NCBI GenBank assembly: GCA_031262835.1
Contig: JAISGY010000025.1
Location: 1 to 62,593, forward strand
DNA: 62,593 nucleotides
From: Ruminococcus sp.
Lineage (GTDB): Bacteria; Bacillota; Clostridia; Oscillospirales; Ruminococcaceae
Reading direction: 5' to 3'
The stretch's first letter is position 1. Each line of letters starts with the position of its first letter. Positions 1-8,856 of the stretch are shown one piece after another. The notes under the pieces were generated by a model. That model was given only the letters and a program-made list of their open reading frames with translations, was not told where the DNA came from and made no database searches. The translations under genes and the position numbers were made by a program.

Positions 1-391
<391 letters not shown>

Positions 392-404
392 TTATTCCTA
401 TTAT

Positions 405-446
405 CTGTATTCTGTATTCTGTATTCTGTATTCTGTATTCTGTATT
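405..446. repeat. Heptanucleotide tandem repeat, six CTGTATT units
   Basis: Six perfect head-to-tail copies of CTGTATT run from 405 to 446. They fill most of the gap between grpE and dnaK and reach into the grpE stop codon (447-445). Related units occur at 1010-1105, 17603-17633 and 61073-61107. Confidence 0.95.
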
Positions 447-993
447 ACGGATTCGCCACTACCACCAAAGCCGGGCGGATAACCTTGTCTTCAAAGCAGT
501 ATCCCTTTTGAAGCACTTCGCAGACTGTGTTGTCGGGAAAGTTTTCGTCTTCGCGGCTGTTAATGGCGTTGTGGAAGTTCGGGTCGAAAGGCTTTCCTAC
601 TGCTTCAATTTCGGTTATACCGAGTTTTGTAATGACGTTCTCAAACTGTTTCGCTATCATCTCGATGCCCTTTTTGTAGTTTGCATCGGAACATTCCGTC
701 CCGAGAGCTCTCGAGAAGTTGTCGGTAACCGAAAGGATTTCCGCCGCATCCGCGCTCTTTGTGTTCGCGATTGCCGCGAGTCGGTCTTTGGTGCTGCGCT
801 TGCGGAAGTTGTCGTATTCCGCCGCCATGCGAAGGTAGTTGTCCTTCGCGTCTGAAACTTCCTTGCGAAGCTTTTCATTCTCCGCCTTAAGACGGTCGGT
901 TTCCGAAACGTTCTCGTCTTCAAACGCCGCCTCAAGCTCTGCTTCTTCTGCCTCAGCCTCCATGTCTTCTATTTCCATATCTTCACTCTGCAA
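445..993 (-). CDS. grpE: Nucleotide exchange factor GrpE
   Basis: Cytosolic co-chaperone that releases ADP from DnaK. The protein has the usual GrpE plan: an acidic N-terminal tail (many Glu/Asp), a long coiled coil (KLRKEVSDAKDNYLRMAAEY, then DNFRKR), and the C-terminal beta domain ending with VLQKGYCFEDKVIRPALVVV. About 182 residues is normal. The start is chosen as TTG at 993 because the AGGAG at 1007-1003, inside the end of hrcA, lies 9 bases from it; a TTG at 1002 would leave no spacing, and ATG at 978 is rather distant. The gene follows hrcA by 5 bases, so translation is probably coupled. The stop codon is embedded in the heptanucleotide repeat. Confidence 0.95.
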   Translation of the reverse strand: MQSEDMEIEDMEAEAEEAELEAAFEDENVSETDRLKAENEKLRKEVSDAKDNYLRMAAEYDNFRKRSTKDRLAAIANTKSADAAEILSVTDNFSRALGTECSDANYKKGIEMIAKQFENVITKLGITEIEAVGKPFDPNFHNAINSREDENFPDNTVCEVLQKGYCFEDKVIRPALVVVANP

Positions 994-998
994 AGCGT

Positions 999-2105
999 TC
1001 AACTCCTATCTGTATTCTGTACTCTTGCCTCTGTATTCTGAACTCTTGCCTCTGTATTCTGAACTCTTGCCTCTGTATTCTGGACTCTTGCCTCTGTATT
1101 CTGGACTTCGTCCGAGATAATTTCGGTTATTCTCCCCGTGAGGTATTCAACATACGGGATAATCTTCGAGTAATCGAGTCGTAACGGTCCGAGAAGCCCG
1201 AGTGTTCCCGCGGGGGCGCCGTTTTTCTTAATTTTTGACATGATAAGCCCGGTGTTTGAAACAGTCATTTCGTCGGAACCGCCGAGCACAACCTGTAGGT
1301 CGCCGAATGAGCGGTCAAGGAAGTCGGCAAGGTCTTTTCGGGCGATAAATCGTTCAATCGCTTTCGCGTCAATGTCTTCTCTCATGAGAAGGTTTTTTTC
1401 GCCTTCTATCGCAAGCCCCGAGGCGTTGAAATCGTCGGCAAGCTTCTTAACCTCTTCAAGCAGCGGCGTCATCGAAATCATATAACCGCTCATCGCCGCG
1501 ATAAGTTTTTCAAACATTTCCGGCGTAAGCTCGTCAAGAGAGATGCCGTGGAGATTTTCCGACATATAGTTTGTGAAGAATTTAATCTGCTCTTCCGTGA
1601 GGTCGAATTCAAATCGGCACACCTTATTTTTAACCGCGCCGTCTGAAGAAATCAGGAGTATTACGTACATCCGCTTGCCTGTCGGAACAACCTCAACCTT
1701 TGTTATAACCGAAAATTGCGGAACAAGGTCGCGGCGGATTACCGCACATTTGGTTAATTCGGCAAGAGCATGGGAGGCGTTTTCAAGCAGGCTTTCCGCC
1801 GTCGGCTCCGCGGCTTCGATGTAGTCGTCAAGAACCGCTTTATCCGCTTCGGTAAGGATATATTCGGGCATGAATTCTTCTATATAAAGGGAAAACGCAG
1901 TGTAGGTCGGAATCCGTCCGGCTGAGGTGTGCGGCTGTTCGAGGTAGCCTAATTGTTCAAGTACCGCCATGTCGTTTCGGATTGTCGCCGCCGAGACCGA
2001 TAAAAGCCCCGTTCCGGCAATCATTTTACTTCCGACAGGCTCGCCTGTTTTGATGTACTCAGAGATAATTGTGCGGAGTATCATCTTTTTTCTATCATCA
2101 AGCAA
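999..2105 (-). CDS. hrcA: Heat-inducible transcription repressor HrcA with repeat-encoded C-terminal tail
   Basis: HrcA binds the CIRCE operator and represses chaperone operons; GroEL helps it fold. The N-terminus (LDDRKKMILRTIISEYIKTG, then EPVGSK) is the winged-helix DNA-binding domain, followed by the GAF-like dimer domain and a conserved end near SKIIPYVEYLTGRITEII. The protein has 368 residues, longer than the usual 340-350, because the last ~35 residues are a sevenfold-periodic tail, five VQNTEAR-like units encoded by a 21-bp DNA repeat (1010-1105). The start is TTG at 2105 with GGGGGC upstream. It leads the operon hrcA-grpE-dnaK, directly behind CIRCE, so it autoregulates. Confidence 0.95.
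   Translation of the reverse strand: MLDDRKKMILRTIISEYIKTGEPVGSKMIAGTGLLSVSAATIRNDMAVLEQLGYLEQPHTSAGRIPTYTAFSLYIEEFMPEYILTEADKAVLDDYIEAAEPTAESLLENASHALAELTKCAVIRRDLVPQFSVITKVEVVPTGKRMYVILLISSDGAVKNKVCRFEFDLTEEQIKFFTNYMSENLHGISLDELTPEMFEKLIAAMSGYMISMTPLLEEVKKLADDFNASGLAIEGEKNLLMREDIDAKAIERFIARKDLADFLDRSFGDLQVVLGGSDEMTVSNTGLIMSKIKKNGAPAGTLGLLGPLRLDYSKIIPYVEYLTGRITEIISDEVQNTEARVQNTEARVQNTEARVQNTEARVQNTDRS
1010..1105. repeat. 21-bp tandem repeat in the 3' end of hrcA (three heptads per unit)
   Basis: CTGTATTCT recurs at 1010, 1031, 1052, 1073 and 1094, exactly 21 bases apart. Each unit splits into TCTGTAT, TCTGAAC (or a variant) and TCTTGCC, so it is an expansion of the same heptanucleotide seen at 405-446. 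Being a multiple of three, it is read in frame as VQNTEAR. Confidence 0.95.
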
Positions 2106-2121
2106 TCTATCGCCCCCAGTG

Positions 2122-2148
2122 TTAGCACTCTATTTTCTTGAGTGCTAA
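2122..2148. promoter_or_regulatory. CIRCE operator (HrcA binding site)
   Basis: TTAGCACTC (2122-2130), a 9-base spacer, then GAGTGCTAA (2140-2148) is an exact match to the CIRCE consensus. It overlaps the transcription start region of hrcA on the minus strand. Confidence 0.98.
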
Positions 2149-2152
2149 TTAT

Positions 2153-2180
2153 ATTATACTATATATTTATACAATGTCAA
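2153..2180 (-). promoter_or_regulatory. SigA-type promoter of the hrcA operon
   Basis: On the minus strand TTGACA (2180-2175) and TATAAT (2158-2153) are separated by 16 bases. CIRCE begins a few bases downstream, so bound HrcA would block initiation. Confidence 0.85.
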
Positions 2181-2260
2181 GCGTTTTATAAAAGTTTGTG
2201 AAAAATACACAAAAATACTTTAGCTAAAATATATGTTTTGTACAATCAGACAAATACCTA

Positions 2261-2289
2261 TTGACAATACTATAATAATATGGTACAAT
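2261..2289 (+). promoter_or_regulatory. SigA-type promoter of the GGDEF/EAL gene
   Basis: TTGACA (2261-2266) and TACAAT (2284-2289) with a 17-base spacer, about 60 bases before the start codon. Confidence 0.8.
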
Positions 2290-2348
2290 AAAAGGGGTAT
2301 TTTGAGCCTATATAGAGATAAAACGGCAGCCCGATTGGAGCAAATTTC

Positions 2349-5300
2349 ATGTTTGAAAATGATTATAAATTAAAATACGAGAGTTTATTGAATAAATTGC
2401 AGGTTGACGAGCTTTTCTTGGAATTTGCATCCGACAGTGCTAATATCGGGCTCTGGAGATATTTCCCGGAAACAAAGCTGTATTCCCAAAGCAAGAAGCT
2501 TAACGGGCGTTGGTCTGAATATAACCTTGATATTCCCAACTACAGGGAGACTGTAAAGAATTGGGGGATTATATATCCCGACGATATAGAAACATTTGAC
2601 AAATATTGTGACAGCTTAGACAACGGCGACGTGAGTTTTACATATGATATTCGCGCTGTAACCGATGATTACACCTATTCGTGGCTGCGTTATGTTGGGA
2701 AGACCGTTTATAACGACGACGGGAGCATTGCTGTTGTCGCGGGGAAGACGCTCGACGTTACCGCCGAAAAGAATACGACCGAGCGGGTTATAAGACAGGC
2801 GAAGGAAGACGGCTTGACTCATGTCTATTCGCGTGACTATATGAAGCTTTACATCAACGAGTTTATCAAGGCGGAACACGACGGCACCGACCATCTCCTT
2901 ATAATCGTTGATATTGACGACTTCAAGCAGATAAACAGAACCCACGGCAGGCTTTACGGCGACAATGTTTTGGTGATTGCCGCCGGGGCTATTGTTTCAT
3001 GCGTTTCGTCTGACGCTGCCGTGGGGAGAATCGGGTCTGATGATTTCGCGGTGTTCTGCCCGCATATTAAGGACCCTGTCAATGACGCCGTGCGGATTTG
3101 CGAAAGTATCAGAGAAAAGCTTCATACCCTTCATCTTAAATGCAATATATCGGCAAGTATCGGTGCCTCAATCTACCCGCGCCACGGCGAGGATTTCGAC
3201 GCGCTTTATAAATCCGCCGATATCGCGCTCTACCATGCGAAGGCTTCCGGCAAGGACTGCTCCGTCATTTTCTCGAGGCAAAACAGCTATTCCGACAATA
3301 TCGAAAAGATTGGAGAAACCGAACGCAAAGCCCCCGATGCGGAGATTATTACCCATGTTTCGGAGGACATAAACAAGCAGCTTTTTGACTACTGCTTTGA
3401 TATTGTAACCCGAGTGACTGATTTCGATACCGCACTTGACGAGATTTTTAACGAGACGGGGAAATACTTTGAGCTTGACCGAATCTCTCTAACCGAGAAA
3501 AATTCCGTCGGAGAGCTTACAATCTTCCATAACTGGTATCGTCAGCCGACATATAACGAGTCGCGTTTTACCGATGTTTTGGCGGGGCAGGCACTCCATT
3601 TCGACGCAATTATCCGCAGGTTCAAAAACAAGGACTACTACCTCTACAGCTTCGGCGATCCTACCGATGAAATTACCGCCATACCCTCCTTCGAGGCAAT
3701 GGGCGAGCGCGCGTTTTTGCAGTTCCCGATTTACGAAGAGGGTGAAATTATCGGGACGGTTACTTTTGAGGATTATAACCAAAACCGCGACTGGAATGAC
3801 GGGATAATTGCAACTCTATCGAGCATTACGAAGATGATTGTGAGCTTCGCGCTCTCATACCGCAACAAGATTCGTATCGCGAACGAAACGCTCTATACGG
3901 GGCGCGCTCTTGAAGACCAACACCTCACCTATTATGTTGTTGACCCGAAAAATTACGAGATTAAGTATATAAGTGCCTACGCGAACGTAATCTTCCCGAA
4001 ACTGAAAACCGGGGAGAAGTGTTATGTTTCGGCTATGGGGTATAATAAGCCGTGTGATTTTTGTCCGCTTAAAAATTTCGACGAGAAAAATCGCAGCTAT
4101 TCGCTTGAACGTTACGACAAGGAGAAGGACACGTGGTATTCAATAACCGCGTCGGAGCTTATTACATCCGATAACGAACATCAGGCGCTTGTGTGTTTTA
4201 CCGACGTAACGTCGTTTTTAGAGCGGGTAAGCGCGGTTGACAGGCTTACCGGAGTATTTTCTTACGAGAAATTCAACACCGAAGCGACCGCGAAGCTTCA
4301 TGACAAGCAGGGGAAATACGCATTTGTCTTCGCGGGGATAAGGCATTTCGACTTCATCAACGACCAGTTAGGCTACGCGATAGGCGATGAGGTTTTAAAG
4401 CTCTTCGCGCTCTGCTTTTCGCGCGCGCTCGGACTTGACGAGATGATGTGCAGAATTAAGGGCGACGACTTCGTATTTATGCTTCGTCTCGACGAATTAA
4501 TCACGATTGAAGACAGAATCCGCAACATTTTGAAAACCCTCGAAAGCATAATGCGGCAAAGATACAAGCAGATTAATCTCATGACCCAGTTCGGAATATA
4601 TATTGTTAAACCCGACGACTATTCAATAAGCCGCTGTATAGACAGGGCGAATCGTGCGAAGAAGGCAACGGCAGGCGTTAACGGTATCGAAAACTGCGTC
4701 ATATACGATTTTGACATTAACTTGGGCGAGCGCGAGAACGAAGCGGCACGCCTTGAGAGCATGATGTACGACGCGATAAACAGCAACCAATTCCACGTCT
4801 ATGTTCAGCCGAAGGTTGACATAAAAAGCGGCAGGATAGGCGGCGCGGAAGCACTTGTGCGCTGGGTTTTACCGGACGGAACCTTTATCCCGACCTTCGA
4901 GTTTGTACAGCTTTTCGAGCGGAACGGCTTTATCGTTGAGGTTGACAAATTCGTCTACAACACGCTCTTTGCGTTTATAAGAAAGTGGCTTGACGAGGGG
5001 AAAGAACCGACACTCATTTCGGTCAATGTTTCGAGGCTTCATCTTTTCGACGACACCTTCCCTGACTATCTCGGCGCGCTTGCCGCGAAGTACAACATTC
5101 CGCATAAATACGTTGAAGTCGAGATAACCGAAAGCGTGTTCTTCGACAACACCGAAAAGCTTATCCACATCATTTCAATGCTCCGTAACCGCGGCTTTGT
5201 CATATCAATGGACGACTTCGGGACGGGTTACAGCACCCTTAACCTCATGAAATCGCTGCCGATTGACATTGTTAAGATTGACAGCGGATTCTTCCTAAAA

Positions 5301-5498
5301 AACGACATGGACAAGAAGAGCAGGGCTGTTATCTCGTCAATCATCCACCTTTGCAAGAATTTGGATTTAAAAATCGTCTGCGAGGGGATTGAGACAAGCG
5401 AACAGGTTGAATATATCACGTCCGAATACTGCGACTACGCCCAAGGTTTCTATTACTACAGACCGATGCCGATTGAAGAGTTTGAAAAATTGGTTTAA
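2349..5498 (+). CDS. Multidomain c-di-GMP protein: PAS-GGDEF-GAF-PAS-GGDEF-EAL
   Basis: Cytosolic second-messenger enzyme of 1049 residues with no membrane segment. Order: PAS/PAC near 20-140 (ends in GKTLDVTAEKN); first GGDEF domain near 145-305 with GSDDF in place of GGDEF (about residue 229); GAF-like sensor near 345-500; a PAS-like part with a CDFCPL motif near 510-620; second GGDEF near 625-790 with KGDDF (about 703); and EAL near 795-1045. The EAL domain keeps EALVRW (about 834), the ITES-type Glu segment, MDDFGTGYS and CEGIET, so it should hydrolyse c-di-GMP. Both cyclase signatures are altered, so cyclase activity is doubtful and they may act as regulatory nucleotide sensors. Own promoter; GGAG lies 8-9 bases before the ATG. 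Confidence 0.9.
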   Translation: MFENDYKLKYESLLNKLQVDELFLEFASDSANIGLWRYFPETKLYSQSKKLNGRWSEYNLDIPNYRETVKNWGIIYPDDIETFDKYCDSLDNGDVSFTYDIRAVTDDYTYSWLRYVGKTVYNDDGSIAVVAGKTLDVTAEKNTTERVIRQAKEDGLTHVYSRDYMKLYINEFIKAEHDGTDHLLIIVDIDDFKQINRTHGRLYGDNVLVIAAGAIVSCVSSDAAVGRIGSDDFAVFCPHIKDPVNDAVRICESIREKLHTLHLKCNISASIGASIYPRHGEDFDALYKSADIALYHAKASGKDCSVIFSRQNSYSDNIEKIGETERKAPDAEIITHVSEDINKQLFDYCFDIVTRVTDFDTALDEIFNETGKYFELDRISLTEKNSVGELTIFHNWYRQPTYNESRFTDVLAGQALHFDAIIRRFKNKDYYLYSFGDPTDEITAIPSFEAMGERAFLQFPIYEEGEIIGTVTFEDYNQNRDWNDGIIATLSSITKMIVSFALSYRNKIRIANETLYTGRALEDQHLTYYVVDPKNYEIKYISAYANVIFPKLKTGEKCYVSAMGYNKPCDFCPLKNFDEKNRSYSLERYDKEKDTWYSITASELITSDNEHQALVCFTDVTSFLERVSAVDRLTGVFSYEKFNTEATAKLHDKQGKYAFVFAGIRHFDFINDQLGYAIGDEVLKLFALCFSRALGLDEMMCRIKGDDFVFMLRLDELITIEDRIRNILKTLESIMRQRYKQINLMTQFGIYIVKPDDYSISRCIDRANRAKKATAGVNGIENCVIYDFDINLGERENEAARLESMMYDAINSNQFHVYVQPKVDIKSGRIGGAEALVRWVLPDGTFIPTFEFVQLFERNGFIVEVDKFVYNTLFAFIRKWLDEGKEPTLISVNVSRLHLFDDTFPDYLGALAAKYNIPHKYVEVEITESVFFDNTEKLIHIISMLRNRGFVISMDDFGTGYSTLNLMKSLPIDIVKIDSGFFLKNDMDKKSRAVISSIIHLCKNLDLKIVCEGIETSEQVEYITSEYCDYAQGFYYYRPMPIEEFEKLV

Positions 5499-5501
5499 CT
5501 A

Positions 5502-5530
5502 TTGACAAGACTTATTTTTCGCGTTATAAT
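5502..5530 (+). promoter_or_regulatory. SigA-type promoter upstream of the GHKL-like gene
   Basis: TTGACA (5502-5507), 17-base spacer, TATAAT (5525-5530). It starts just after the stop codon of the GGDEF/EAL gene and probably serves 5562-6825. Confidence 0.85.
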
Positions 5531-5561
5531 AATAGTGTAATCTTAAAATCAGAGGTAAAAT

Positions 5562-6158
5562 ATGGTATCCGAAAAGTTTATGTTTTCCGACAACAGCGAA
5601 GAGTACGCGAATATTCCGCTAAAGATTGAGGAATTCGCGGAAACGACAGGGCTTGCGTCCGACAGAGCGAGGGTATTGTCCCTTTTATCCGAAGAGATGA
5701 TAGGGATGTTTCGCGCAATTCTCCCGGATTTTTCTGCCGATATCTGGGCGGAGAATAAAGAAAATTCATATGAAATAACCGCAAGCGTCAATGCGGTAAT
5801 TACGACAAAAGACCGCGACAATCTCCTTAAGGCGACAGACGGAAAGAATGCCGCCCTGAAAAACGGGGTCTTGGGGAAGATGGGGGCGATGATACTAAAC
5901 TGGGCAATCGAACTTAACGACAACCCCGTCGCGCCGATTTCCTACGCCGACATGGAGATGGGTATGGGAATGGGTATGAACAACGCCTTCGACGAATGGT
6001 CGATGCGTACCTACCTCGAAGCAACAACCTACAAGAAGGACGATGCAGTCTTAACCGACGACGGGCTTGAGCGGAGCATTATCGTTAAGCTTGCGGACGA
6101 CTGCAAAATGTCGGTAAAGAGCGGTTCGGTTCGTATGGTCGTAACTAAAGCGTTTTAA
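5562..6158 (+). CDS. Uncharacterised protein, possibly a degenerate GHKL/anti-sigma-like ATPase
   Basis: A 198-residue soluble protein with no signal peptide or membrane segment. The segment SEEMIGMFRAIL followed by alternating acidic strands and a GKNAALKNG stretch resembles, by eye, the short ATP-binding-like (RsbW/GHKL) proteins of Clostridia, but no clear N-box or G-box is present, so this is only a suggestion. A methionine-glycine run (MEMGMGMGMN, about residues 130-139) is unusual. It has its own strong promoter and sits 13 bases before trmB, so the two are likely co-transcribed. Its function cannot be named from the sequence. Confidence 0.75.
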   Translation: MVSEKFMFSDNSEEYANIPLKIEEFAETTGLASDRARVLSLLSEEMIGMFRAILPDFSADIWAENKENSYEITASVNAVITTKDRDNLLKATDGKNAALKNGVLGKMGAMILNWAIELNDNPVAPISYADMEMGMGMGMNNAFDEWSMRTYLEATTYKKDDAVLTDDGLERSIIVKLADDCKMSVKSGSVRMVVTKAF

Positions 6159-6171
6159 ATGAAGGTAAAAC

Positions 6172-6825
6172 ATGAGAATCAGGCATCAACCATGGGCGAA
6201 GCCGGAGCTTGCCGCCTGTCCATACTATTATAAAGACGGCAGCGTTAACCGCGGACGCTGGAAAGAAGTTTTCGGGAATGATAAGCCTATCTACGCCGAA
6301 CTCGGCTGCGGCAAGGGCGGTTTTATCGCCGAAGCGGTTATGGCTAACCCCGATGTGAACTGGATTGCCTGTGATATAAAGGACGAAATGCTTGCCTTCG
6401 CGAGGCGAAAGACCGAGAAGCTTTTTTCCGACAATTCCCGTGAGGTTAAAGGGCTTGTCCTCTTAACGCTCAATATTGAGAAGACGGATACGGTTTTTGC
6501 CCCGGGGGAGATTGACCGCTTTTACATCAACTTCTGTCCGCCGTGGAAGCGAGAGCGCGAATTTAAGCACCGTCTTACCCACCCCAGACAGCTTGTAAGC
6601 TATCGCGAGATATTAAAACCGGGCGGCGAGATTTTATTTAAGACGGACGATGACATACTCTTTGAGGATTCGCTTCTTTATTTTACGGAATGCGGGTTTG
6701 AAACTGTTAGGATTGAACGAGACCTCCATGCCGCCGGTTTTTCCGACAATATTGTTACAGAACATGAGAGGATGTTTGCAGAAGAGGGCAAAAAGATAAA
6801 ATTTGTCAGAGTTATTAAAACATAA
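6172..6825 (+). CDS. trmB: tRNA (guanine-N7-)-methyltransferase, variant TrmB
   Basis: SAM-dependent enzyme expected to methylate G46 in tRNA variable loops. The 217-residue length, the SAM-binding motif AELGCGKGGFIAE (about 43-55), WIACDIKDEMLAFA, and the C-terminal TDDDILFEDSLLYF and NIVTEHERMFAEEGKKI all follow TrmB. The substrate-side motif normally written NFsDPWPKxRHxKRRL here reads NFCPPWKREREFKHRL (about 119-134): the Asp of DPWPK is replaced by Pro. That may alter the active site, or mark a clade-specific form. It follows the GHKL-like gene by 13 bases with AAGG upstream of the ATG. Confidence 0.88.
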   Translation: MRIRHQPWAKPELAACPYYYKDGSVNRGRWKEVFGNDKPIYAELGCGKGGFIAEAVMANPDVNWIACDIKDEMLAFARRKTEKLFSDNSREVKGLVLLTLNIEKTDTVFAPGEIDRFYINFCPPWKREREFKHRLTHPRQLVSYREILKPGGEILFKTDDDILFEDSLLYFTECGFETVRIERDLHAAGFSDNIVTEHERMFAEEGKKIKFVRVIKT

Positions 6826-6869
6826 TCGGGCGGCAACGCTGTTATAACTTTTTCGTATACTCGGACAAC

Positions 6870-6898
6870 TTGAAATTATCTTAAACATATGTTATACT
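6870..6898 (+). promoter_or_regulatory. Promoter of the amidohydrolase-ilvE pair
   Basis: TTGAAA (6870-6875), 17-base spacer, TATACT (6893-6898), about 32 bases before the ATG at 6930. Confidence 0.75.
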
Positions 6899-6929
6899 TT
6901 AGAGTAATACATATGAAAGAAGATTGTAT

Positions 6930-7712
6930 ATGATAATTGACGCACACGCTCATATCTTCCCGGATAAAATCGCCGTCAAGGCATCGACCGCCGTCGGGAA
7001 TTTTTACGAGCTGCCGATGAATTTCGACGGGAAAGTCTCAACACTGTTAAGTGAAGGCGACTCCGCAGGCATTGATAAATTTGTCGTTCATTCCGTCGCA
7101 ACAAAGCCTGAGCAGGTTGACAGCATCACCGACTTTATCGCAGAGAGCGTAAAAACGTACCCCGATAGGTTTATCGGCTTCGCGGCAATGCATCAGGACT
7201 ACCCCGACAAGGAAAAACTAATCGACAGGGCGATTGCCGCGGGACTTAAAGGCGTGAAGATTCATCCCGATTTTCAAGAGGTTTCCCTTGCCGACAAGCG
7301 TCTTTGGGAGCTTTTCGAGATTATGGAGGGGCGGCTTCCGATTCTTATTCACACGGGGGATTACCGCTATAAATGGTCGAACCCGTCCTATGTTATAGAT
7401 ATACTTGACCGCTTCCCGAAACTCGAACTTATCGGCGCGCATTTCGGCGGTTGGTCGGAATGGGACAACGCGGAAAAAATCCTTGCTGGGCGGAAAATGT
7501 GGGTCGATACCTCAAGCTCTTTCTACAGCATGACCCCGGAGAGGGCGCATGAACTCATTAAGTCTTTCGGCGCGGACAGGGTTTTATTCGGTTCTGACTA
7601 CCCGATGTGGAGTCCGAAAGAGGAACTTGCGTTTTTCGATAAGATTCCGCTTACCGAGCGTGAGCGCGAAATGATACTGCATGAAAATATTGAAAAACTG
7701 TTAAAACTATAA
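6930..7712 (+). CDS. Amidohydrolase family 2 metal-dependent hydrolase
   Basis: TIM-barrel hydrolase of the PF04909 type, 260 residues, cytosolic. It shows the metal ligands HAHIFPD at the start, KIHPDF and LIHTGD mid-chain, GAHFGGW, and the late aspartate in GSDYPMWSP. The family includes decarboxylases and hydrolases of ring or carboxylate substrates; nothing here narrows the substrate. Translation could start at TTG 6924, but ATG 6930 gives the usual MIIDAHAHIF start. It precedes ilvE by 21 bases and probably shares its transcript. Confidence 0.88.
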   Translation: MIIDAHAHIFPDKIAVKASTAVGNFYELPMNFDGKVSTLLSEGDSAGIDKFVVHSVATKPEQVDSITDFIAESVKTYPDRFIGFAAMHQDYPDKEKLIDRAIAAGLKGVKIHPDFQEVSLADKRLWELFEIMEGRLPILIHTGDYRYKWSNPSYVIDILDRFPKLELIGAHFGGWSEWDNAEKILAGRKMWVDTSSSFYSMTPERAHELIKSFGADRVLFGSDYPMWSPKEELAFFDKIPLTEREREMILHENIEKLLKL

Positions 7713-7733
7713 TAGAAATTTTGGAGAAAAATA

Positions 7734-8819
7734 ATGCTCGAAATAAAGGTAACTAAAACTTCAACCCCCAAGGCAAAACCCGCGCCCGGACAGGCTCTCG
7801 GCTTCGGGAGAATCTTTACCGACCATATGTTCTTGATGAACTATGATACCGGTGAGGGCTGGCATGACGCAAGGATTGTTCCGTACGGTCCGCTTGAACT
7901 TGACCCGGCGTCGATGTGTTTCCATTACGCCCAAGAGGTTTTCGAGGGCTTAAAGGCGTATAAACGCGCCGACGGTAAGATTCAGCTCTTCCGCCCCGAA
8001 AAAAATATTGCCCGCCTCAATCTTTCAAACGACAGGCTCTGTATACCGCTCGTTGACGAGAAATTCGTTATCGAGGCAATAAAGCTCCTTGTTTCGGTTG
8101 ACGCGGATTGGATGCCGGACGGCGAGGGCGAGTCCCTCTATATCCGCCCGTTCATAATCGCAACCGACGCATTTGTAGGCGTTCACCCCGCCCATCACCT
8201 CATCTTCGCAATTATCCTCTCACCCTCCGGTGCGTATTACCCCAACGGCATCGAGCCTGTTAAAATCTACGTTGAGAAGAACTATGTCCGTTCGGTTGTC
8301 GGCGGAACCGGGTTTACTAAAGCTGCGGCGAATTACGCAATCTCCCTAAAAGCCCAAGATGAAGCCGAGAAGCAGGGCTATGTTCAGGTTCTGTGGCTTG
8401 ACGGGGTTGAACATAAATACGTCGAGGAAGTCGGCGCAATGAACGTCTTCTTTGTTGTCGGCGACGAGGTTATAACCCCCGCGCTGCTCGGGTCTGTTTT
8501 GGGTGGTATTACCCGTATGTCCTGCGTTGAACTATGTAAACAGATGGGATATAAAGTCTCCGAGCGGAGGATTACCATTGACGAAATTATGGAAGCTGCG
8601 AAAAACGGCAGCCTCCGCGAAGCCTTCGGTACGGGCACAGCCGCTGTTATAAGCCCCATCGGCGAGCTCAAATACGGCGACGAAACGATAACGGTCAATA
8701 ACGGCAAAATCGGCGAAATAAGCCAAACGCTCTACGACACATTAACCGGAATCCAATGGGGCAAACTCCCCGACAAGAACGGTTGGACAGACGTAATAGG
8801 CGAATGTAACTGTAAGTAA
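7734..8819 (+). CDS. ilvE: Branched-chain amino acid aminotransferase
   Basis: PLP enzyme of fold type IV that transfers the amino group between glutamate and the 2-oxo acids of Leu, Ile and Val, the last step of their synthesis. The 361-residue length and the motifs HYAQEVFEGLKAYKR, RLNLSNDRL, the PLP lysine segment VGGTGFTKAAANYA, and EVGAMNVFFV plus GTGTAAVISP are typical of the long bacterial BCAT group. The ATG at 7734 has GGAG 8 bases upstream. A strong intrinsic terminator follows at 8825. Confidence 0.95.
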   Translation: MLEIKVTKTSTPKAKPAPGQALGFGRIFTDHMFLMNYDTGEGWHDARIVPYGPLELDPASMCFHYAQEVFEGLKAYKRADGKIQLFRPEKNIARLNLSNDRLCIPLVDEKFVIEAIKLLVSVDADWMPDGEGESLYIRPFIIATDAFVGVHPAHHLIFAIILSPSGAYYPNGIEPVKIYVEKNYVRSVVGGTGFTKAAANYAISLKAQDEAEKQGYVQVLWLDGVEHKYVEEVGAMNVFFVVGDEVITPALLGSVLGGITRMSCVELCKQMGYKVSERRITIDEIMEAAKNGSLREAFGTGTAAVISPIGELKYGDETITVNNGKIGEISQTLYDTLTGIQWGKLPDKNGWTDVIGECNCK

Positions 8820-8824
8820 TAACC

Positions 8825-8856
8825 AAACGCCCGATTTCCTTTCGGGCGTTTTTTTC
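8825..8856 (+). terminator. Intrinsic terminator after ilvE
   Basis: AAACGCCCGA (8825-8834) pairs with TCGGGCGTTT (8842-8851), followed by a T run. Confidence 0.92.

Noticed and set aside
1010-1105. Regular repeats considered as a CRISPR array
   Set aside because: The unit is only 21 bases with no unique spacers, and lies within hrcA in frame; it is a simple tandem repeat.
839-1120. Plus-strand open frame with LPLYSEL repeats opposite hrcA/grpE
   Set aside because: It is the antisense reading of the 21-bp repeat and of two well-supported genes, and has no ribosome-binding site.
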